This document shows, in pieces, positions 26,949-35,378 of a DNA stretch of 64,000 bases; within the stretch, counting starts at the first letter, position 1; each line of letters begins with the position of its first letter. The notes under the pieces were generated by a model that saw only the letters and a list, made by a program, of their open reading frames with translations, had not been told where the DNA came from and did no database searches. This DNA is from Flavobacterium salmonis (lineage in GTDB: Bacteria; Bacteroidota; Bacteroidia; Flavobacteriales; Flavobacteriaceae), in contig NZ_CAIJDP010000058.1 in NCBI RefSeq assembly GCF_903819435.1, positions 1-64,000 of the forward strand, given 5' to 3'. Both the position numbers and the translations under genes were made by a program.

Positions 26949-29900
26949 TTAGTTTTTAATCACTTTTACTTTATATACTACTCCTTCTGTATTTTTCATA
27001 CTAATAATGTAAACACCGGAAGTCAATGTGCTTAAATCTACTGATCGGGTTGTATTTGCTGCTAAAACACCTTGCTTAACCTTTTGTCCCAGAATTGAAT
27101 AAACTTGATAATTTACGCTTCCGGTTCCTTCTGGCAATGTTAGGTTCACGATATTATTTGTCGGTATTGGATATGCACTTACTTCTTTTGATTGATTTTT
27201 CGTCCCTAAACCCAAAGTACCCAAAGTACTGATAGCGCTCAAACCACCATATTCACTAACAGATTGTACTGTATAAACATAATTACCTCCTGCTGTTGCA
27301 CTAATATCTTCATAAGCTGCATCAGTTGTAATTGCCAGCACCTTGCCGTCTCTGCTTACAACATAACAAATCGCATATTGATTATCATCCCATTTTAGCG
27401 TGTTGTTACCAAGATTCAAAAGATTAGTTGGAGCAGCAACTTGTTCCACCACCAAACGCGGATCCCATTTGTCTGTACCGCTAAGGACATTCTCTATAGT
27501 GTATTGATCTGCCTGTGCTTTGGTCAAAATTGGATTATAATTTCCTGTCTGATTAACACCTCTTACTGAAAATACATTGGTTCTGTTCGCAGTATTGACC
27601 GCTACTCCACTTCCATTTACACTATTATATTCTGCAAAAAGTGCCGGTAAAGTTCCCATACTTGCCCAACCTATTGTATTTGGCTCATTTACCATTGTAG
27701 TATTTATATAAACAGCTCTTGGCGCATTTTGCCAGGGACGGCCTAAATAATAACTGGTAGTTGCAGTAATGGTATTGTTGTTAAAAATATATCCGTACTG
27801 AACATCGGCAGTATGATTTGGAGCCACGATGTAACCGCCTCCTGAAGTCAATTTACATTCTTCAAACCAGTGTGTTCCTCCTCCACAGATAAAATCTACA
27901 TCACCTTCAATAGTTGATTTATAGTAAAAACTTCTATTTCCGCCTGTAACCTGGGTATCCTGCTTGCTTCTTAATTTGATTCCGTTATATACATTTCGGT
28001 CTCCGGCAGGGTTTAGTGCTGGTCTTTGGCCTGATGTTGTGATTCCGTCTTTGTGTTCTATTGTTATATTCTCCATGTATAAATCATTGGCTTCAATAGA
28101 AAGAACCGCATTCTTGATTCCCCATCCCGGATTTCCCTGAAGTATTACCTTGTCTTTTGACTGAGCAATTAAGGATACATTATTTTTTCCTGACGGAAGC
28201 TGAAGTACAATTCCCTGAGGGCTTGTTCCGTCACCTCCAAGATTATAAGTTCCGTTCGTAATCAGTATCAAAAATCTGGCTGATGAATTCGAGGGTGCTG
28301 CAGTAAATGCCTCTGCAATGGTTTTTACGTATTTTCCTGAAGCTATTTGATCTACTGTTGCATTTGCATCAACAATTAAATTGAATACACGTTTTGCAGG
28401 AACCGGTTTTTCCATTGTTTTAAATGATAGAGAAACTGCCGCAGCATTATTACCCGAAAGATCTGTAACCAATCCTGCTGGCAGACTAAAAGTATATTGT
28501 GTATTATAGTCTAAACCGAAATAGCTGAATTTTACTGTTTTATTTACAAATTCTGCCGTTAAATTTTTTCCGTTAAGTGTTGCCAATCCTGTACCTAACT
28601 TCACTTTTTCATCGTAATTAAGGATAATATTTCCGCTGGCACCAGCCGTTGTTGAAGCATTCGCAGGAAGTGAAGACAAAAGCACAGGAGCAACTGCATC
28701 CGAAACTAAAACTTCTTCTGCTTTGATTATCACATTAGACAATACTGTTGCAGTTACATCAGTTGCACTTCCGTGTTTTGGTCCGTTCACATTTGGAAAC
28801 CATCTCAGATATATTTTTGCTTTTCCTTCTGCTTCAACCGGAAGTATTCCTCCGATTGGCGTAACTGAGCTTGTATTTATGGTTGTTAAGCCTGAAATAT
28901 TCTGAAAAGTCACACCATCAAGTGAATATTGAAAAGTCCATTCGTCACAGCCATAATAGTAACCAATAAGCCCTGATGAAATAGTAATATTTTTATATCC
29001 AACCGTTGAAAAAGAGGTACTAAAATAGAAGAAATCGCCTCTAACCGTATTCCAAACACAGAAACCATTTTTCCCGCCTCTATTTTGCAGTCTCACATTC
29101 GGAGCAAAAACATTATCTGCAACATTATAAGCAGATAGCTCAGGTTTGTTTTCAACTTTAGAAAACAATTCGGCAATTCTTGGATTAGCATACTGATCGT
29201 TCTTGAAGGTCCAGCCTGCTATAAATGTTGCGTTATCGTAAGTTCCTGTGACAGATCTGTTTTCAGTCATTGTAACAGCAGTACTTAAAGCAGTTGATCC
29301 GTCTGACCAATTGTTGAATTTAATAATATCATTTTCGACCGCCGTAATCGTAACATTTGTGCCTGTTTCGTAAACAGAGAATGCACCATCTTTACCAGCA
29401 GGAGAAACCGTATATTCGCCCAAACCGAAAGCGCCTGCAACATTTACATTTAAGCTATAGGTATTTACTGCTGCATATTCTGCAACCAAATTAGCATTTG
29501 AAGTGATCGTAAAAGTATATGGATTTGCCGTTGAAACAGGAGTTCCGTTTCCATCTGTCCATCTAACAAAGTTATAACCAAAGTTTTTATTTGCGGTTAC
29601 AGTAATGGCAGTTCCATCAACAAAACTAACTCCCCCGGGATTCGAAGAAACTGTACCCGATGCGGCAGGACTTACATTCGTAGTTAAACTATAAGTAATC
29701 GCACCCGGAATGGTAGTCACTTTTTCTAAATAATCTAAATTAAATAAGTAACCCGTATTGGTTGTATGCTTAAAAACCAGATATAAATCATGTGTTCCGG
29801 TTGTAGGTATAATTGTTGTTGAAAATTTTTTGTAATCGGTAAATCCGGTTGATCCGCTTACTGTTACAGTTCCAATTAAAGTTCCGGTTGCCGAACCCAA

Positions 29901-30167
29901 TCGCAACTCAATCGTCCCTCCTGTTGCTCCGGCTGCCAAAATATTAAAGCTACTGTCGTATTGATTAAAAAAATGTCCGGTAAAGCTAATCCAGGTATTA
30001 TTTTTAATGTATCCAACATTTTTTCCTCCGGAAAGCGCAGCATTATTTTCTGCTTTTGCGCCTGAAGCCGTATTAAATGCTTCTGCTTCAATTTTTTGAA
30101 TGGTTTGTGAAAATCCCATTACTGAAAAGAGCATCAGTAACAAGAACATAAAGCATTGTTTTTTCAT
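26949..30167 (-). CDS. Pectin methylesterase CE8, multi-domain, T9SS-secreted
   Basis: An exported protein of 1072 residues. The order is signal peptide (MGFSQ), CBM6-like module (about 22-150), two InlB B-repeat-like modules (about 155-315), a beta-sandwich module with AGWTFKNDQYANPRIAELF (about 315-490) and a bacterial Ig-like domain (about 490-585). A CE8 beta-helix (about 590-900), an Fn3-like module and a T9SS tail containing YPIPTNNIVNLTLPEG follow. CE8 signatures are visible: KQDTQV, GDVDFICGGG with the catalytic Asp, and YLGRPWQNAP. It removes methyl esters from homogalacturonan outside the cell and prepares it for GH28 and PL10. Confidence 0.93.
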   Translation of the reverse strand: MKKQCFMFLLLMLFSVMGFSQTIQKIEAEAFNTASGAKAENNAALSGGKNVGYIKNNTWISFTGHFFNQYDSSFNILAAGATGGTIELRLGSATGTLIGTVTVSGSTGFTDYKKFSTTIIPTTGTHDLYLVFKHTTNTGYLFNLDYLEKVTTIPGAITYSLTTNVSPAASGTVSSNPGGVSFVDGTAITVTANKNFGYNFVRWTDGNGTPVSTANPYTFTITSNANLVAEYAAVNTYSLNVNVAGAFGLGEYTVSPAGKDGAFSVYETGTNVTITAVENDIIKFNNWSDGSTALSTAVTMTENRSVTGTYDNATFIAGWTFKNDQYANPRIAELFSKVENKPELSAYNVADNVFAPNVRLQNRGGKNGFCVWNTVRGDFFYFSTSFSTVGYKNITISSGLIGYYYGCDEWTFQYSLDGVTFQNISGLTTINTSSVTPIGGILPVEAEGKAKIYLRWFPNVNGPKHGSATDVTATVLSNVIIKAEEVLVSDAVAPVLLSSLPANASTTAGASGNIILNYDEKVKLGTGLATLNGKNLTAEFVNKTVKFSYFGLDYNTQYTFSLPAGLVTDLSGNNAAAVSLSFKTMEKPVPAKRVFNLIVDANATVDQIASGKYVKTIAEAFTAAPSNSSARFLILITNGTYNLGGDGTSPQGIVLQLPSGKNNVSLIAQSKDKVILQGNPGWGIKNAVLSIEANDLYMENITIEHKDGITTSGQRPALNPAGDRNVYNGIKLRSKQDTQVTGGNRSFYYKSTIEGDVDFICGGGTHWFEECKLTSGGGYIVAPNHTADVQYGYIFNNNTITATTSYYLGRPWQNAPRAVYINTTMVNEPNTIGWASMGTLPALFAEYNSVNGSGVAVNTANRTNVFSVRGVNQTGNYNPILTKAQADQYTIENVLSGTDKWDPRLVVEQVAAPTNLLNLGNNTLKWDDNQYAICYVVSRDGKVLAITTDAAYEDISATAGGNYVYTVQSVSEYGGLSAISTLGTLGLGTKNQSKEVSAYPIPTNNIVNLTLPEGTGSVNYQVYSILGQKVKQGVLAANTTRSVDLSTLTSGVYIISMKNTEGVVYKVKVIKN

Positions 30168-30205
30168 TTGTGGTTTGGTTTTAGTTAGTAAGTTATTTTT
30201 TCCTG

Positions 30206-30339
30206 CTCCGATTTTAATTTCGGAGAAAGGTTCATTCTATTTAATTTCTCATATTTAAATAATTTTCATCAGTTCGAGTAATCCCGCCCAAAAGCGGGAT
30301 TGTATAGAGAACCGTAAACTATCAAAACGGTTCCCTATA
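30206..30339. repeat. Cluster of three intergenic hairpins
   Basis: Three inverted repeats sit in a row: CTCCGA/TCGGAG (30206-30225), AATCCCGC/GCGGGATT (30280-30301) and TATAGAGAACCGT/ACGGTTCCCTATA (30303-30339, one mismatch, then ATTTTTTT on the plus strand). They lie between two minus-strand genes. They could end or attenuate the GH28 transcript, or be REP-type repeats. No TAnnTTTG promoter is seen here. Confidence 0.6.
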
Positions 30340-30413
30340 GATTTTTTTCTATATCGATTACAGAAAACACTCGAATTGATTTTTTTAATATTTTAATTAT
30401 AATCCTGAGCTTA

Positions 30414-30467
30414 GAACTAATCACTAGGGACTATTTACTAAGGACTAAGGACTAATCACTAATTACT
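30414..30467. repeat. Imperfect tandem repeat of GACTAA/ATCACTA units
   Basis: Units resembling GGACTAAGGACTAATCACTA recur four or five times with small changes, running into the last codons and stop of the GH28 gene (30463-30465). This looks like slippage-prone low-complexity sequence. Confidence 0.55.
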
Positions 30468-32154
30468 CAACAAGTTTTACCTCGTCTTTAATTGACTCCA
30501 GCACTTTTATATCTTCATCAAAAGTCATTTTCTGACCATTTTTCTTCAATGATATTTCTTTTGTAGAAGTACCTCCAACCCAAAACAATTGGTTTTCTCC
30601 GGTAGCTTTAAAACTTCCGACATTTATATTCTGGCTGTTTGAAAGACTGATCGCTATACCCGGTTTATCCAATCTTAGATCAATATTTTCAAAATCTATT
30701 TTACTTCCATAATTGATTTGGATCCCTGCTTCTGATCGAATAACCATGTTTTTAAATTGCAGGTTTTCAACAGGCATTTCCGGGATTCCCATAATTTTCA
30801 AAGCTTGTCTGGCGCCGTTTACATAAATATTTTTGAAATACATGTTTTTAAAGGAAGGAGTCTCTTCTGAAACTGCCATTTTTTCAACCGTCATTTCGCC
30901 TGTTTCCGGATCTTCATCAATTGCTTTTCCAAAATAATACAGGTTGAAATTGATTGCATCCGTTGGAATATTGTTCATTTTTATATCTTCCATCCAAATG
31001 TTTTCAACTGCACCGCCACGACCTCTGACTGATTTAAACCGTAAACCGCAATCGGTACCGTTAAACGTCAGGTTCTTAACAAATATATTTTTAACACCAC
31101 CTGACATTTCGCTTCCAATTACAAAACCGCCATGAGCATGATACACAACGCAGTCTGTAATTACGAATAACTCTGTTGGTTTTCCTCGATCCCTTCCTTC
31201 TTTATCTTTACCTGATTTAATGCAGATCGCGTCATCCCCTACATCAAAACGACAGTTGGTTACCGTACCGATTCTGCAGGATTCTAAGTCAAGACCATCT
31301 CCATTTTGAGAATACCATGGATTGCGAATCGTTAGATTACTTAAAGTAACATGCTCGCACATTAACGGATTGACATTCCACGCTGGAGAATTCTGAAAAG
31401 TAACCCCATCCAACAGCAGTTTTTTACAATTCACCAAACTTACCATTACCGGACGAAGCGCCTGTTTATAAGGCTCCATGTTTTCTATAGTAGCCGTTTT
31501 AGGAAGTTTGTCTTTTTCTTCATTGCCAATATAAGCTCCTTCAGAAGGGTACCAAATTTTGCGGTCTTTAGATAATACTCCTCCGGATTTGATAAGATCT
31601 TTCCATTGTCCGTCGGTCATTTTGCCAATTTTAACCGGACGCCATACCGAACCATTGCCATCAAAAATTCCTTCTCCTGTAATGGCAATATTTTCTAAGC
31701 CAACTCCCATAATTGGAGATTCACAGCGAATAACCTTGTTTCCTTCAAAATAGGATTCTATCAGTTTGTATTGTTTTACATCACTGGTAAACAAAATAAA
31801 AGCACCATTTTTGGTATGAAGATTTACGTTGCTTTGCATCTTTATCGGACCCGTAATCCACATGCCTGACGGAATCACAACAACACCTCCACCCGATTTT
31901 GAGCATTTTGAGATAGCTTCATTAATCGCTTTTGTACAAAGTTGTTCCGTATTTGGAACAGCCCCGAAATCAACAATATTCAACGTGTCTTTTTTAAACT
32001 TTGGAAGCTGTACTTCCGGCATATCAAAAGGAAGTTTCATTTCTGTTCCTGCCTTGTTTTTTTGTTTAGATTTATTTTGAGCAACAATATCGTTACAGAA
32101 AATCAGGAAGAACATTACTAATCCAATGAGGGAAACGGCTTTAATTTTTATCAT
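30463..32154 (-). CDS. Exo-polygalacturonase-like GH28, periplasmic
   Basis: A protein of 563 residues. A signal peptide (ending near IVAQ) is followed directly by a single GH28 beta-helix. Signature sites are NGDGLDLES, VGDDAICIKSGKD, AHGGFVIGSEMSGG and LRFKS. The loop with GRDRGKPTE and the block MNNIPTDAINFNLYYFGK are typical of the bacterial family members that act on oligogalacturonides. There is no CBM or T9SS tail, in contrast to the other GH28 in this operon, so it should work in the periplasm on imported fragments. It may be exo-acting; that is inferred from location and architecture. Confidence 0.92.
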   Translation of the reverse strand: MIKIKAVSLIGLVMFFLIFCNDIVAQNKSKQKNKAGTEMKLPFDMPEVQLPKFKKDTLNIVDFGAVPNTEQLCTKAINEAISKCSKSGGGVVVIPSGMWITGPIKMQSNVNLHTKNGAFILFTSDVKQYKLIESYFEGNKVIRCESPIMGVGLENIAITGEGIFDGNGSVWRPVKIGKMTDGQWKDLIKSGGVLSKDRKIWYPSEGAYIGNEEKDKLPKTATIENMEPYKQALRPVMVSLVNCKKLLLDGVTFQNSPAWNVNPLMCEHVTLSNLTIRNPWYSQNGDGLDLESCRIGTVTNCRFDVGDDAICIKSGKDKEGRDRGKPTELFVITDCVVYHAHGGFVIGSEMSGGVKNIFVKNLTFNGTDCGLRFKSVRGRGGAVENIWMEDIKMNNIPTDAINFNLYYFGKAIDEDPETGEMTVEKMAVSEETPSFKNMYFKNIYVNGARQALKIMGIPEMPVENLQFKNMVIRSEAGIQINYGSKIDFENIDLRLDKPGIAISLSNSQNINVGSFKATGENQLFWVGGTSTKEISLKKNGQKMTFDEDIKVLESIKDEVKLVE

Positions 32155-32221
32155 AATTAATTTATGTTTTAATAGCTGCTATAATTTTTTGAAGCAGAAA
32201 AATTGAATGTTTTCAGGCGTG

Positions 32222-32293
32222 TAGTCCCGCTATTCGTTACAATCTTTTGCGCCGAACACCGGCACAAAAGGATTTTCACTGCTATCGGGGCTA
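32222..32293. repeat. REP-like imperfect palindrome
   Basis: TAGTCCCGCTAT...AATCTTTTGCGCCG is inverted as CGGCACAAAAGGATT...ATCGGGGCTA. The central arms match in about 13 of 15 positions, and the outer arms pair less well. It has a higher GC content than its surroundings and lies between GH105 and GH28. No target duplication or open frame is visible. It resembles dispersed intergenic palindromes known from flavobacterial genomes. Confidence 0.55.
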
Positions 32294-32332
32294 GATCGAG
32301 ATATTTTGCTTTTTATAGTCATGAAAATCAAA

Positions 32333-33553
32333 TTATCTTTTATCCAAAATCTTTTGTAATTCTATACCCGCCATAATAAACGGACCAACTGCTTTTGCAT
32401 CATTATCCCTTATAGGTTCTGAAATATAATATTCGAATGAACCATCACGGTCTTTAGGATTCTTTCCTCCTAATCCGGCAACGGCGCAGCATTTCGTAAT
32501 AGAAATAGTGCCATCTGTATTTTCTTTTATGAACTGTTTCTGGATTCCGTTAAAACCAATTTTTGCCGATTTCAGAAACTTTGAACCTACATATCCATTT
32601 CGATACGCCTTCGTAAATGAGTAAACAAACATGGTCGAACAGGTTGATTCAAGATAATTCCCTTTTCGACCCGGCTGATCCATCACCTGCCACCAAACTC
32701 CTGAATCTTTTTCCTGTGCTTTGAGAACAGCTGAGAACACTTTTTGGACAATTTTGATTAAATCTTTTCGCTTGGGATGATCCTTTGGAACGAAATCTAA
32801 AATATCCACCAAAGCCATGCAATACCAGCCCTGAGCGCGTCCCCAAATGTAAGAGGAACGTCCTGTTTCTTTCTTTGCCCAAAATTGTGCACGCTTCTCA
32901 TCATAGCCATGAAAATTCAGACCTGTTTTTGAATCAAAAGTGTGTTTTTGAATTAGTTCTGCCTGTAAAATCGCATCATCAATGGACTTCGGAACATTAA
33001 AAACGGCTCCATATTCTGCAGAAAAGGGATCTGCCATGTAAACACCGTCAAGCCACATCTGCCATGGATAACTTTTTTTATGCCAATAGCCTCCATCGGA
33101 GTTTCTTGGATGACCTTCCAACTGTTTGTGGAGTGTATCCATTGCTTTTTTATAGCGATCCTCACCCGTCTTTTTATATATTTCAAAAAGAATTTTTCCG
33201 GAGTTTATTAAATCAAGACTGTACTTTTCCAGTTCATAACCTCCCAATATTTTTCCGTTCTTGTCAATCAGCTGGTCAGCGTACATGATTCCGTAATCCC
33301 AGTACTTTTGTTCTTTCGTATAGTCATATAACTGCTGATTTGCAAGCGTTACCAATCCGTTTGTATAATTCCATTTAGGAAATTTTACCCCATCAAGAAA
33401 TACCGGATTTGGAGTACGCTTTTGGTCAGAATCAGCCATTTTTTTTGCCCATTCAATCGGTGCAATTTGATTGTCCTTTGGTTTTGATTGTCCAAATGAA
33501 GCCAAATGGCAAACTACCAAAGAGAGAACACAATATTTGATTTTACGTATCAT
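32333..33553 (-). CDS. Unsaturated rhamnogalacturonyl/galacturonyl hydrolase GH105
   Basis: A protein of 406 residues with a signal peptide (SFGQ). It shows the (alpha/alpha)6 barrel motifs of GH105: KFPKWNYTNGLVTLAN, GGYWHKKSYPWQMWLDGVYMADPF with catalytic Asp at residue 169, SYIWGRAQGWY and LESTCSTMFVYSF. The enzyme removes the 4,5-unsaturated uronic acid that PL10 and PL11 leave at the non-reducing end of their products. It should be periplasmic. It starts four bases downstream of the GH43 stop codon, so the two are cotranscribed. Confidence 0.93.
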   Translation of the reverse strand: MIRKIKYCVLSLVVCHLASFGQSKPKDNQIAPIEWAKKMADSDQKRTPNPVFLDGVKFPKWNYTNGLVTLANQQLYDYTKEQKYWDYGIMYADQLIDKNGKILGGYELEKYSLDLINSGKILFEIYKKTGEDRYKKAMDTLHKQLEGHPRNSDGGYWHKKSYPWQMWLDGVYMADPFSAEYGAVFNVPKSIDDAILQAELIQKHTFDSKTGLNFHGYDEKRAQFWAKKETGRSSYIWGRAQGWYCMALVDILDFVPKDHPKRKDLIKIVQKVFSAVLKAQEKDSGVWWQVMDQPGRKGNYLESTCSTMFVYSFTKAYRNGYVGSKFLKSAKIGFNGIQKQFIKENTDGTISITKCCAVAGLGGKNPKDRDGSFEYYISEPIRDNDAKAVGPFIMAGIELQKILDKR

Positions 33554-33557
33554 ATTT

Positions 33558-35204
33558 TTAATTTTCTTCTACTCTAAACCAGTCGTAATCTGCATAACTG
33601 CTGTCATTAGTAGCCTTAGTTCCTGTTGCAAATAATCCAATCTTTGCTCCTACCCAACGTCCTGCACTTGGTTTGAAAGGTTTTCCAAATTCTTTGAATT
33701 TTTTGCCGTCAGTACTGTAATAAAAAGTGACTTTAGCATCATAAGGCTCAATGTTTTGTACCATTTCAACTTTGGCACGGAAAAACACATTTTTTTGATC
33801 AATAGCAATAGATGTTATTTCTGTCTCTATATCTTTAGAAGTACGAGCGTTTTTCATTTGGCGCTGTACCAATTTCAAACCGCCTTCTTTACCTTGCTCT
33901 ATTGCGATGTATGAGTAATCTTCGCCAAATACAATTAATCCAGTTCCGGACTCTTTTGCATCGGGATTATTTTCGAAACTAAGTTTTGCTGTAGCAGTAA
34001 AATTAGCACCCGGAAATTTTTGCAATAACAAATTCGGCATCATCCACATCGATTTTATACTCTCATTGCGGGGAATACAGTTTAGGCGCATAAATCCAAG
34101 ATTAGCAGACGACCATCCCCAATGCTCCCCAGAATTTTGATTTGCCTGCCACTGCCATTGCAATCCTAATTGATGACTATTGAATTCATCTGAAGTAACC
34201 AAGGGAGTCGCAGGATAATTTTTACCCACATTTGGTTTTGTATATTCCATAACCGGTTCTCCAATACCATCATTGTTGCTGTCTTTTCCCATAATTGGCC
34301 AGCCTTCTTTCCAGGTAACAGGCTGAAGATTCACAACTCGCCCGTATGCCCAACGATCCTGAAAGTGTATAAACCATCCGTCTCCATTAGGTGTTTCAAC
34401 ATATCCACCCTGATGTGGTCCGTTCATTTTTGTATCACCCTGATGCAAAACGATTTTAGATTCATAAGGTCCCCAAACATTTTTAGAACGCATGGCCAGC
34501 TGCCATCCTGGTTTTACACCTCCGGCAGGAGCCATAATCCAGTAATAGCCATCTTTCTTGTACATTTTAGAACCTTCAACAGTTGTATGACCATTATGTC
34601 CGTCAAAGACCATCGCCGGATTACCAATTAATTTGGTACCATCTGGCGCAAGTTCTGACAACATTAAAACAGTCTTTACAGCCGCACGGCTACCTGCAAA
34701 TGCATAAGACAGATACGCTTTTCCATCTTCATCCCAAAACGGACAGGTATCAATGATTCCTTTTGCTTCTTTTACCAATACCGGGTCTTCCCAAGTCCCT
34801 GCCGGGTCTTTGGTTTTAACCATATAAATTCCGAAATCAGGATCACCCCAATAAATATAATATTCGCCATTGTGATAGCGAATTGATGGAGCCCAGACAC
34901 CATCCCCATGACGAACAGTACGATAATGCTCTACGGGAAATTGATTTTGTAATGCGTATCCAATTAACTCCCAGTTTACCAGATCATTTGAATGCAGAAT
35001 CGGAAGTCCAGGTGAACTGTTAAAGCTGGAAGCAGTCATATAATAACCATCTTTCCCTGCACATACATCCGGATCTGAATAATCCACATGTAAAATAGGG
35101 TTTTTGTACTTTCCGTTTCCTAAATCGCCATTCCATCCCTGAGCATTTGCTCCTAATCCATAAACTGTCAGACCTATGGACAGTACTAATTGTTTTAATT
35201 TCAT
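33558..35204 (-). CDS. GH43 arabinofuranosidase/xylosidase-like with C-terminal beta-sandwich
   Basis: A protein of 548 residues with a signal peptide (ANAQ). A five-bladed propeller GH43 domain (about 30-325) shows the three acidic residues in context: base D44 in YSDPDV, the Asp in IIDTCPFW and the general acid Glu in TVEGSKMY. A C-terminal concanavalin-like domain (about 340-548) contains GLQWQWQANQN and SYADYDWFRVEEN, a common partner of GH43. It probably trims arabinose or xylose side chains of RG-I or xylogalacturonan in the periplasm. The linkage cannot be read from sequence. It is preceded by a terminator-like hairpin but no visible promoter. Confidence 0.9.
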   Translation of the reverse strand: MKLKQLVLSIGLTVYGLGANAQGWNGDLGNGKYKNPILHVDYSDPDVCAGKDGYYMTASSFNSSPGLPILHSNDLVNWELIGYALQNQFPVEHYRTVRHGDGVWAPSIRYHNGEYYIYWGDPDFGIYMVKTKDPAGTWEDPVLVKEAKGIIDTCPFWDEDGKAYLSYAFAGSRAAVKTVLMLSELAPDGTKLIGNPAMVFDGHNGHTTVEGSKMYKKDGYYWIMAPAGGVKPGWQLAMRSKNVWGPYESKIVLHQGDTKMNGPHQGGYVETPNGDGWFIHFQDRWAYGRVVNLQPVTWKEGWPIMGKDSNNDGIGEPVMEYTKPNVGKNYPATPLVTSDEFNSHQLGLQWQWQANQNSGEHWGWSSANLGFMRLNCIPRNESIKSMWMMPNLLLQKFPGANFTATAKLSFENNPDAKESGTGLIVFGEDYSYIAIEQGKEGGLKLVQRQMKNARTSKDIETEITSIAIDQKNVFFRAKVEMVQNIEPYDAKVTFYYSTDGKKFKEFGKPFKPSAGRWVGAKIGLFATGTKATNDSSYADYDWFRVEEN

Positions 35205-35320
35205 TTTAAAAAGTATTTAATCAACATGTTTTTACTAAAAAACATTTATAATAACAGGCACTGATTATCTCCAGACTAAAGTGTCTGAGGTATCAGCATT
35301 AGAAAAAACATGGTAGGAAA

Positions 35321-35354
35321 AAGAAGTATCCGGGGTTAGGATACTTCTTTTTTT
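35321..35354 (-). terminator. Hairpin between the lipoprotein gene and GH43
   Basis: AAGAAGTATCC (35321-35331) pairs perfectly with GGATACTTCTT (35339-35349), with T-runs on both strands. It follows the susC/susD/lipoprotein genes. No TAnnTTTG element is visible in the 115 bases before GH43, so it may be a partial terminator that sets a lower dose of the enzyme genes downstream. Confidence 0.75.
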
Positions 35355-35378
35355 AACTAAACAATTAACCAGCAGGAA

